DNA of 64,000 nucleotides, taken from NCBI GenBank assembly GCA_963931805.1, contig OZ007496.1, forward strand, positions 118,610,339-118,674,338, given 5' to 3'. The DNA comes from Microdon myrmicae (lineage: Eukaryota > Arthropoda > Insecta > Diptera > Syrphidae). Both the position numbers and the translations under genes were made by a program. Positions 56,371-64,000 of this stretch are shown piece after piece. The stretch's first letter is position 1. Each line of letters opens with the position of its first letter. The notes beneath the pieces are model-generated. The model ran no database searches, had not been told where the DNA came from, and worked only from the letters and a program-made list of their open reading frames with translations.

Positions 56371-56541
56371 TTGACGATAGCGTTGTGTATTAACTGTTGC
56401 GCTAAGCTTCAAGAGTTCATAATACACAATACCGCTCTGGTCCCACCAGACACAGAGCATTTTTTTTTTTTTTTTTTTTTTTTTTTATTAGACTTCTCTC
56501 GGGAGAGGCGAACCTATAGCGTCGAGTGGGCGCCCCGAGAT
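56371..56541 (-). pseudogene. Mariner transposase piece with the LINE-B 3' end (copy 6) inserted
   Basis: From 56541 down: the last ~50 bp of LINE-B with its 3' hairpin, a 27-nt poly(A) (56487-56461), then mariner coding (LCVWWDQSGIVYYELLK, TVNTQRYRQQ). The junction between poly(A) and mariner is the same as at 63542, so the two loci descend from one insertion event. Confidence 0.82.
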
Positions 56542-56838
56542 GAAGAAGGTGAATTGAACACACGATGAAACGATTGAAAAGCGAAGCAGTGAAGCATCAG
56601 ACTACTGACCGTGTTTAGAATTTGATTTCCAAGTGGACCGGCATCTGGTGTTGTTACTCTATCTGAGCGGTCATGTTGTTGCTGCGGCCACCAATTCTTT
56701 TGGCCTTCCTGTAACTATTCATTCTAATAGACAGTGATGGGCATTTTTGATATTCTCTTGACGGAAGGCACATAGTCCAGGATTTGCCATCATGTGATTA
56801 TACAAGATCTGGTCGATGAATCTTCGGCGCAAGGCTAA

Positions 56839-57406
56839 TGTAGTGATCCTAAATCACTACTCTCACCCACTTACCTATAATTCCAATCCAATTGAATCAT
56901 ATGCGCGATAGATTTAAACCACAAGTTAATTTGTTGCGCATTGATTCAATTTCCAAGTACCTTACATCCCAATCCAATTGAATCATATGCGCGACAAAAT
57001 TAAACGAAAGTCCATTTGTCGTGCATTGATTCAATTCCCTATAATTTGAAATTATGAAATGCGTAATACTAAATGCATTTCATGATTTCTCCTTCCGGGA
57101 ATTAGTTCAAATAGAGTTCGTGTACATTTCCGGGAATCCTATTCCAATTGAAGCACACACAATTTTGTTTGGGCTTCTTGGAATTTTTAAGTAATATTTT
57201 TAACAAATCTCTGTTGCCACAGAGTATAAAAGGCGAGTGCATTTTGGATTCGAGATGAGTTTGGATCCAGAGGCCGAGGCGACGGCCAAAATTAAATATA
57301 AAATAAATAAATTAATTAAATTAAATGGCGTTTTAAATTGGGAACCCTAAAGGAAGACACCCCATTGAGGTAACAAAAAACTAATTTAATAAAATATAAC
57401 CCTACA
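56839..57406 (+). repeat. 5' LTR of element D (568 bp)
   Basis: TGTAGTGATCCTAAATCACT ... AAAATATAACCCTACA. It has a TATAAAA at 57225, a likely start region ~25-30 bp on, and AATAAA at 57388. Two tandem hairpin-forming units lie at 56890-56951 and 56976-57036 (AATTGAATCATATGCGC and inverse). Confidence 0.95.
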
Positions 57407-57410
57407 TAAT

Positions 57411-57429
57411 TGGCGCAGCCGGTAGGATC
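57411..57429 (+). promoter_or_regulatory. Primer binding site, tRNA-Ser
   Basis: TGGCGCAGCCGGTAGGATC is complementary to the 3' end of insect tRNA-Ser including CCA. It lies four bases after the 5' LTR. The gypsy elements 17.6 and 297 also use tRNA-Ser. Confidence 0.85.
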
Positions 57430-58457
57430 AAGGAAGCCACAGTTAAAGACTTGTAAGTGCTTGAAAACCCTTGATCACTACAATAACAATTCCAAGCGTA
57501 CTGGGCACAAGACACCTTCAGCCCTGCGTCCGGAGCTGAGTCTGGCTTCGGAGGTACGACTTGGTAATTAAAATCTAAAACCAACAAAAAATAATTCAAA
57601 GCGTGCCTGGGGCTTAAACATCAGGAAGTGCTATAAAAAAAATAATAAAAAAAAAATAATTAAAAGCGTACCTGGGGCTAAATACCAGTGTAAAAACAAG
57701 AAAAAGGAGGACCGAAAAAAAAAGTAAATTCAAAAAAAAAGGGGGGGAGAAGGATACGAAGGCAGAATACCATAATACTACACAACCAACAGCAGCAGTT
57801 ATTAAACAGCGGAAAACCAAACAAAACAGGCAGTAATCTACCAGCACGCCACTAGCGGTTAGAACAGCAAGGGAAACAGCAGGAGCTCCAACAGTAGCAG
57901 GACCAATGGACAGCGGCTTGCTCAACAACTACAACAACAGAGAACAGCTAAGTGGCCATTTATTTTTCTTTTTAATAGGAATAATTTGCTTTGATTGAGT
58001 ATAGTTTACCATGTTCCTTATAATTAATCATAAATGACAACATATATTTACCTTATCATTAAGCTATTCTAAAATAATCCCAAAACTACCAATCAACCTT
58101 GTAAAACTTATATCCCTAGTTGTCTGTCTGTCTATATTGCGCACCTACCTATCCTAGGGAAGAATTTCTAAACAAAAATAATAATCTTAACACTCGCCCT
58201 TGGGATAGCAAACATCTGAAACCCATATACCTGTATCCCTCTCTCCCGTTTATATTGTTACTATTATTATATTATTCTCTGTCGGTCTATGGAACAAGAA
58301 ACCACATCAAGCCCTAGCACGCCCCACGACCCTGTACCTCCGTCACCCAAGAAACTTCGGAGCGAAACCATAATCGATCAAAACTCGCGACCCCAGCCCA
58401 TCCTTATCGGAAATTCCAGTTCTTCAGCACCAAACGGATCTCGCAACCTTTGAAACA
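57430..58457 (+). other. Leader of element D
   Basis: About 1.03 kb between primer site and ORF: AT/A-rich at first, with repeated phrases GCGT(G/A)CCTGGGGCT..A..AT. No long plus-strand ORF leads in. It probably includes the packaging signal, since the element depends on being packaged and copied. Confidence 0.6.
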
Positions 58458-60692
58458 ATGGCCATTGATTACACAAAGGTTGCGAAGCTGTCAGCACAGC
58501 TAATCCCCATCTTCTCCGGGGAACCAAATCCGCATATAGGTGCAGAATTGGAAACCTTTTTGGATTGCTGCAAGAGGGTTTTAAACTGCCTCAGGACTGA
58601 AGAACACGGGGCTTTCTTACAAATATTCCCTACTAGGCTACGGGGTGAAGCTTCTTCCTTATTCGCGTCCACTCCGTTCGCATCTTTTCAGGAAGCCGAG
58701 GACTTGCTAAGGAAAGTTTATTTGCCAGCAGAAAATTATCAGGACCTGGTAAATAGGCTATTAGCTACTCGGCAAAATCCGGCAGAAGCAATTATCCTAT
58801 TCCAATTACGACTAAAGAAGTCGTTAAGGGAATGTAAGAAAGCCGCGGAACTAAAATACGGTCCTATATTGTCTGAGGCCGTAAAGATACAATTAGATGA
58901 CTTTGCAAAAAGCATCTACAAAAAGGGGTTGATAAATCCGTACCATCGTCAATTTTTATTACTGATGGGCGATGTACCAATAGATTCCTTAATGGAAAAA
59001 ACATTAGAATTGGAACAAATCCAACAACCTCACCTGCCATTAATCTCTTCGCAGGTTTCATTTAACTCTCCTTCGCCTTATACACCAGTAGCACCTCCAG
59101 AAGCTTATAACCCAACTTTAGGTACCGAATTGGGACAAACTTTAATGCCCAATATTCCAAATATAGAAGGGTTGCCACACATCCAACCCACTACACAGGG
59201 AACTCCGCAACTAGAGGCGCAAATACCACCAGCTGACCAACCATACAGGGGAACCGAAGAGGTAATGGAATCAGACCCTCCCAACACATCACTGACACAT
59301 GATGCCCCTCTCAGCAGGATAACCTGCAGTTACTGCAACAAAAGGGGGCATGTCTATGAGGATTGTGTCAAAAGAAAAAATACTCCCTTTTGCACACACT
59401 GCCAGCAATTAAATCACGATATCCGTGATTGCCGGCGCTTAAGGGAGGTAAAAAGAGTTCTGCACATAAGGCAGACTTGCGACTTCTGTGGCCAACAAGG
59501 TCACAATCTAGGATCCTGTCAGCAAAAGCTGAAATGGGAGTCGCGAGTTCAATGCCAACCTGCAAAGAATTCCCCCACTTCGAGCCCGAAACGAAGAAGG
59601 TCAAAACCCTCGGTGGCAAAAAGGACCTACCATGTAAGGACCCCACTCTCGGCATTAACCAGCATTCCCACCGTCCAACTACCGATAGATGTAGGTGTTA
59701 ACAAAACCACAACACTAGTAGTGGACACCGGTGCGGAAGTAAGCCTGATTAACAAAAATTGCCTTGGAAAATCAGACGCCAAAATAAATCAGCAAGAGGC
59801 TTGCACTTTAGAGACACCGTTCGGAAGCATTAGGACCTTGGGAAGCTGCAAGGTCAACTTCCAGTTAAAAGGTAGATCTAAACTCCCATGCAAGTTCCAA
59901 GTAGTGAGCAGTATGCCCGCTCTATCAGAAGACGGTCTGCTTGGAAATGACTTTTTGTCAAAATATTGCAATGTGGAAGGCCCCAAACAACGCGTCACTT
60001 TTCCTCGCACGGAAATAAACCCCAAAGTATTTAGTGTGCCAATAAAGTTCTCAAAGGTCGAGAAAAAGGCACCTGAAAATAAATACGCTAAAGGGAAACA
60101 GGAGCAAGCCCAAGGTAAGCACAAAATCTTCAGGTTAAATCTTAACCATAAAAAGAGGAACCCCAAGGAGCTAAGTGGTAACATCAAAAGTATTAATCAA
60201 ATAACTGACACTTCGTCAGCTAACTCAACAAACTCGTGCCATAGCTCTTCTCAAAATAAAAAATTATTGCCAAACCCCACAACATCCGAAAAAATAACAA
60301 ACCTCAATGAGATCGCGACGATACTCAGGGTTTACCACAATTCCCCTTCCGGTGGACATCAAAGCATCACCAAATCGTATAATAAAATACGACAAAGATA
60401 CTGGTGGCCGTCCATGCTCTCCGACATTAGGAGATATAAAAAGCAATGCGAGGAGTGCCGTTCTCTGAAGGCAACCGCAAGCTTCGGAAATGAAACACAG
60501 TCACAAAGGTTTCAAGTGGGAAACAGGGTGTTAGTAAGGTATAAAAACCGCAATGACAAAGAAACACCCACCTGGAAGGGCCCTTTCCTCATTACAGGAA
60601 TAACTGAGCCAAACAATACGACCATCAAAATTGGTCAGAAGTCAATGGTAATAAGCAATAGGAGGCTGAAATCGTATTCCAAGGTTGATTAG
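58458..60692 (+). CDS. Gag-protease-integrase-ends polyprotein (744 aa, no RT)
   Basis: The frame is intact from ATG 58458 (ACAATGG context). Residues 1-200 are Gag capsid-like (LRGEASSLFASTPFASFQEA, NPYHRQFLLLMGDVPIDSLM), followed by a Pro-rich linker. Three CX2CX4HX4C zinc knuckles follow: C290-C303, C312-C325 and C341-C354. The retropepsin-like protease has VVDTGAEVSLI (Asp 423) and LLGNDFL. A Lys-rich linker leads to the integrase zinc-binding domain (H627, H634, C664, C667; YHNSPSGGHQSITKSYNKI), then at about residue 675 the chain jumps straight to the integrase C-terminal SH3-like domain (VGNRVLVRYKNRNDK, WKGPFLITGI). A gypsy pol would have some 800 further residues of RT, RNase H and integrase core in place. 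The product could build particles and process itself but not copy or insert DNA. Confidence 0.93.
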   Translation: MAIDYTKVAKLSAQLIPIFSGEPNPHIGAELETFLDCCKRVLNCLRTEEHGAFLQIFPTRLRGEASSLFASTPFASFQEAEDLLRKVYLPAENYQDLVNRLLATRQNPAEAIILFQLRLKKSLRECKKAAELKYGPILSEAVKIQLDDFAKSIYKKGLINPYHRQFLLLMGDVPIDSLMEKTLELEQIQQPHLPLISSQVSFNSPSPYTPVAPPEAYNPTLGTELGQTLMPNIPNIEGLPHIQPTTQGTPQLEAQIPPADQPYRGTEEVMESDPPNTSLTHDAPLSRITCSYCNKRGHVYEDCVKRKNTPFCTHCQQLNHDIRDCRRLREVKRVLHIRQTCDFCGQQGHNLGSCQQKLKWESRVQCQPAKNSPTSSPKRRRSKPSVAKRTYHVRTPLSALTSIPTVQLPIDVGVNKTTTLVVDTGAEVSLINKNCLGKSDAKINQQEACTLETPFGSIRTLGSCKVNFQLKGRSKLPCKFQVVSSMPALSEDGLLGNDFLSKYCNVEGPKQRVTFPRTEINPKVFSVPIKFSKVEKKAPENKYAKGKQEQAQGKHKIFRLNLNHKKRNPKELSGNIKSINQITDTSSANSTNSCHSSSQNKKLLPNPTTSEKITNLNEIATILRVYHNSPSGGHQSITKSYNKIRQRYWWPSMLSDIRRYKKQCEECRSLKATASFGNETQSQRFQVGNRVLVRYKNRNDKETPTWKGPFLITGITEPNNTTIKIGQKSMVISNRRLKSYSKVD

Positions 60693-61702
60693 TTCTGATC
60701 TTCGCCCCAATTTCACCTTCCTTTCCATTATCAACCCCAGACATATACTATCCCCAGGGTGTATTATAGTTCAATAATTAATCACTTAAAAATTCTAATA
60801 GATACACAATATTGACAAAGATGACAGATGACAAAAAAAAAAATTCAGAAGATATTAAAACAAATGTAATGAAATACAAAAAAAAAAGAAAGCACATACA
60901 AATAAAACAAAACACATATTGACCCTCAATGAGGAAGACAATTTATGAACACTAAACAAAATTGTAAATAACTATTTCAAAGAATATATGTAAATCCTAA
61001 TTAAGATCTAACTTAGAAATACGAAAAATATGAGCATTAAGAAAACACTAAATAGCAAACTGAAACAAAAACATATAATACAAAAAAAAAATCAATACAG
61101 ATATACGAAAACAGGCCTAAGCTAAAATTGCCATGTAATCAATTGATTAAATCAAAATACAAAGAAAGAATGAAGATATAAAAAATTCTATATAATATTA
61201 TAAAATATAATTCGTATTTACTACTAGTGTAAGGCGCTCTTTAAAAATAAACACACATCTATCTCTATTAATCTAGCATTAAATGAACAACAACAAAAAA
61301 TAAATATTAATGGCTTAAGTATAGATTAGAAAAATAACGTTATAAAACACGAAGTAAAATAAGAACATTTATTAATTCAAAATTTATTTACTTAGTCTTA
61401 TAATACATATGTCTATTTTTAAAATTCACTTTCATTAATATACTTAAATGATAAATGTAAACATGACACCAGCCACAATTATTAGATAAATACCATACCA
61501 TTCTTTATACAAACAAACTTAAGAAGCAGTACCGCAAAAGAGAAAATACAACATGTAGCACACATATTAAACATAACGAATTAATGCATTAAATGTTAAA
61601 CTAAAACAAAAAATGTAAACTATCGCGAATTCAAAATGCCACCGCCCCTTGCTTTTCACTCATTCTAGAAAATTAACCTCTTCCAGACTAATTTTCTTTT
61701 CT
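60693..61702 (+). other. Non-coding 3' part of element D
   Basis: About 1 kb of very A-rich sequence with no ORF of note. In relatives an env-like gene can occupy this place; none is visible. Confidence 0.6.
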
Positions 61703-61716
61703 AAAGGGGGGAGGAA
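61703..61716 (+). other. Polypurine tract of element D
   Basis: AAAGGGGGGAGGAA lies immediately before the 3' LTR (61717), the expected primer for plus-strand DNA synthesis. Confidence 0.88.
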
Positions 61717-62284
61717 TGTAGTGATCCTAAATCACTACTCTCACCCACTTACCTATAATTCCAATCCAATTGAATCATATGCGCGATAGATTTAAACCAC
61801 AAGTTAATTTGTTGCGCATTGATTCAATTTCCAAGTACCTTACATCCCAATCCAATTGAATCATATGCGCGACAAAATTAAACGAAAGTCCATTTGTCGT
61901 GCATTGATTCAATTCCCTATAATTTGAAATTATGAAATGCGTAATACTAAATGCATTTCATGATTTCTCCTTCCGGGAATTAGTTCAAATAGAGTTCGTG
62001 TACATTTCCGGGAATCCTATTCCAATTGAAGCACACACAATTTTGTTTGGGCTTCTTGGAATTTTTAAGTAATATTTTTAACAAATCTCTGTTGCCACAG
62101 AGTATAAAAGGCGAGTGCATTTTGGATTCGAGATGAGTTTGGATCCAGAGGCCGAGGCGACGGCCAAAATTAAATATAAAATAAATAAATTAATTAAATT
62201 AAATGGCGTTTTAAATTGGGAACCCTAAAGGAAGACACCCCATTGAGGTAACAAAAAACTAATTTAATAAAATATAACCCTACA
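61717..62284 (+). repeat. 3' LTR of element D (568 bp)
   Basis: By eye the same length and sequence as 56839-57406, including the tandem hairpins, TATAAAA (62103) and AATAAA. It is followed by the CTAA duplication. Confidence 0.95.
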
Positions 62285-62439
62285 CTAATAACCTTGCCCG
62301 TAAAAATAAATTATTATGGAAAATTTAACAAGCCTCCAGACTTGCTAAATAAGGCCAAGACCGGATCCCGGTTGTAGTGCCGATGATGATGACATGTGTC
62401 ACAATAAACAATCAGCAGACCTTTACGAGCAATGGGGAA

Positions 62440-63613
62440 GATCAATACATTCGACAAATGGGTCCCACACGATTTGAATGAACGTCAAATGGAGAATCGC
62501 AGTCACTTGTGAAATGTTGCTTCAATGCTAGGAAAGGAAATAATTTTTGCATCGAATTGTGACGGGTGACGAAAAATGGATTTATTTTAAAAAACCCGAA
62601 ACGGAAAAAATCGTGGCTTGCACCTGGGGAAGCCGGCCCTTCAACACCAAGGCCTCCTTTTCGAGTGATCGGCCGATTGGTGCATCAACGTCGCACCAGC
62701 TGAGATGTAGACAGATTGACTCTCTGAACCAGGATCTAGATAAAGTCCTGCGGTGGGGAAAGGCCAATCTTGTCGCCTTCAACGCAACGAAGACCCAGTA
62801 TACAACATTCTCAAGGTAAACCGGATCATCGGTTCCACAGGTGATGATGAGTGGCCGGGCCCTCGAGGCTGGGGAAAGTTTGAGATCGCTCGGCGTCACG
62901 GTCTGTGGGAATGTATCATGGCATAAACACGTATCGGGTATCGCCAGATCAGCCTCAGGAAAACTGAATTATCTTTTTAGAGCCAAGAAATACTTTACTC
63001 CGGCCCAACTTCTTCTCCTATATAAATCTCAAATTAGACCCGCGCTCGAATATTGCTCTCATGTTTGGAGCTCGGCTCCTAAACATACCCTCGACCTACT
63101 TGAGAGCGTACAAACACGAGCAATCCGCCTGATCGGGGACTCGGCGCTGACGTCGGGACCACAGTCGCTATCACATCGAAGGCGCGTGGCCGACCTCTGT
63201 CTGTTTTACAGATATTATCACGGGTACTGTTCTTCGGAGATTCTTGGCATTGTTCCACGCAATTCGCTCTATATGCGCTCCACAAGACAATCCGACGGAT
63301 CGCACCCGTTTGTGGTTCATCTCCCGACAGCGCGAACATCCCTGTATCAGAACTCGTTCCGTTACAGAGCGGGGAAGCTGTGGAACTCCCTTCTCACGCG
63401 AGTGTTCCCGGAGCGTTACAACCTGCAACTGTTCAAAAAGAACTGCAACAGTTATTTTATGGCATCTCGGGGCGCCCACTCGACGCTATAGGTTCGCCTC
63501 TCCCGAGAGAAGTCTAATAAAAAAAAAAAAAAAAAAAAAAAATGCTCTGTGTCTGGTGGGACCAGAGCGGTATTGTGTATTATGAACCCTGAAGCTTAGC
63601 GCAACAGTTAATA
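62440..63613 (+). pseudogene. Mariner transposase with LINE-B copy 5 inserted
   Basis: Mariner coding FDKWVPHDLNERQMENRS (62450-62505) and HRIVTGDEKWIYF (first catalytic Asp, 62548-62590) leads to ...RPFNTKA. It is then interrupted by LINE-B and resumes at 63543 with MLCVWWDQSGIVYYE before being cut at 63613 by the inverted arm. Frameshifts lie around 62515-62545. The second and third catalytic residues are missing. Confidence 0.82.
62654..63542 (+). mobile_element. LINE-B copy 5: 5'-truncated 3' end with poly(A)
   Basis: It begins in RT just after the active-site block (SFSSDRPIGASTSHQLRCRQ), continues in 62841-63491 with RPALEYCSHVWSSAPKHTLD, SLSHRRRVADLCLFYRYYHG and AGKLWNSLLTRVFPERYNLQ, and ends with the TCTCCCGAGAGA hairpin and a 26-nt poly(A). 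It is very close to copy 4 at 12454-12943. Confidence 0.88.
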
Positions 63614-63800
63614 CATTTTTCGTCACCCGTCACAATTCGATGCAAAAATTATTTCCTTTCCTAGCATTGAAGCAACATTTCACAAGTGACTGCGATTCTC
63701 CATTTGACGTTCATTCAAATCGTGTGGGACCCATTTGTCGAATGTATTGATCTTCCCCATTGCTCGTAAACGTCCGCTGATTGTTTCTTGTGACACATGT

Positions 63801-63919
63801 CATCATCATCATCGGCACTACAACCGGGATCCGATCTTGGCCTTATTTAGCAAGTCTGGAGGCTTGTTAAATTTTCCATAATAATTTATTTTTACGGGCA
63901 AGGTTATTAGCCTTGCGCC
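63801..63919 (-). mobile_element. SINE body in the right arm of the inverted repeat
   Basis: Minus-strand headless copy: (CAT)n at 63801, then the complement of TAGTGCCGATGATG ... GGCCAAGATCGG ... GCGCAAGGCTAATAACC. It is the mirror partner of the split copy at 56826-62392. Confidence 0.9.
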
Positions 63920-64000
63920 GAAGATTCATCGACCAGATCTTGTATAATCACATGATGGCAAATCCTGGACTATGTGCCTTCCGTCAAGAGAATATCAAAA

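Larger units (their letters stand above)
56839..62284 (+). mobile_element. LTR element D: recent, non-autonomous Ty3/gypsy-like element lacking RT
   Basis: A 5446-bp element with two 568-bp LTRs that appear identical, TSD CTAA (56835-56838 and 62285-62288), a tRNA-Ser primer site, an AAAGGGGGGAGGAA polypurine tract before the 3' LTR and one intact 744-codon ORF. That ORF encodes Gag, protease and the two end domains of integrase. RT, RNase H and the integrase core are absent. LTR identity says it moved recently, so an RT and integrase must have been supplied in trans. Confidence 0.94.
56826..62392 (+). mobile_element. SINE body split by LTR element D
   Basis: GGCGCAAGGCTAA (56826-56838) continues at 62289 with TAACCTTGCCCGT ... 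AAATAAGGCCAAGACCGGAT and a GATGATGATGA end near 62392. The repeated CTAA between the halves is the target duplication of the LTR element. It is a headless copy. Confidence 0.88.
56745..64000. repeat. Large inverted repeat (~388-bp arms) of mariner plus SINE
   Basis: The left arm is 56745-56838 joined to 62285-62578, with LTR element D inserted between. The right arm is 63614-64000, cut by the window end. The arms are nearly identical in opposite orientation. Each contains an N-terminal mariner transposase stretch (FDKWVPHDLNERQMENRS, HRIVTGDEKW) and a SINE body. The spacer (62579-63613) holds mariner coding interrupted by LINE-B copy 5. Confidence 0.88.

Noticed and set aside
55816..56460. 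A single 214-aa protein-coding gene
   Set aside because: It is a chance fusion of mariner and LINE fragments, without an RT active site.
58458..60692. A domesticated host Gag-protease gene
   Set aside because: It is flanked by apparently identical LTRs with a PBS, PPT and TSD, so it is a recent mobile element and not an old co-opted gene.
60693..61702. An env-like gene in element D
   Set aside because: This kilobase is A-rich with no ORF, signal peptide or membrane segment.

Overview
The window is eukaryotic, repeat-dominated DNA from an arthropod, most likely an insect and plausibly a fly. The one clear host gene, CNOT3/NOT3, has an insect-like N terminus, GT/AG introns and AT-rich flanks. 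The transposon families (CsRn1-type and other Ty3/gypsy LTR elements, DD41D and cecropia-type mariners, CR1/Jockey-like LINEs, a tRNA-Asp-headed SINE) fit an insect. No species can be named from sequence alone. No bacterial operon, CRISPR array or virus was seen.

Layout. 1-14.5 kb: a broken gypsy integrase with its 3' LTR, LINE-A fragments, a DD41D mariner (2598-5255), a decayed mariner on the minus strand (5258-6060), an unclassified stretch (7-9.8 kb), and a decayed gag-protease copy (10.2-14.1 kb) carrying three later insertions. 14.4-25.7 kb: one LINE-A copy split by three younger insertions: a complete CsRn1-type element (14550-22942, minus strand), a 200-bp MITE and a 1.45-kb solo LTR. 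26.8-32.2 kb: a solo LTR carrying a tRNA-like insertion, then LINE-B copy 1 with two SINEs inside. 32.9-36.3 kb: a minus-strand gypsy pol remnant split by a solo LTR. 36.5-42.8 kb: Jockey-like LINE pieces, a solo LTR and other insertions. 44.3-46.0 kb: exons 1-4 of NOT3. 46.04-64 kb: the start of a NOT3 intron more than 17.9 kb long, holding a tandem repeat array, two mariners, LINE-B copies, a chimeric LINE/mariner segment and, at 56839-62284, a recent LTR element whose single 744-codon ORF has Gag, protease and both ends of integrase but no reverse transcriptase, RNase H or integrase core.

How it works together. NOT3 is a scaffold of the CCR4-NOT deadenylase complex; everything else is mobile DNA at different stages of decay. 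The CsRn1-type element looks autonomous, with intact gag and pol joined by a textbook -1 frameshift signal. The RT-less element must borrow enzymes from a relative. The 200-bp MITE is a deletion derivative of the DD41D mariner family. The SINEs must use a LINE's machinery. Several insertions can be ordered in time because they interrupt one another with clean target-site duplications (TSDs).
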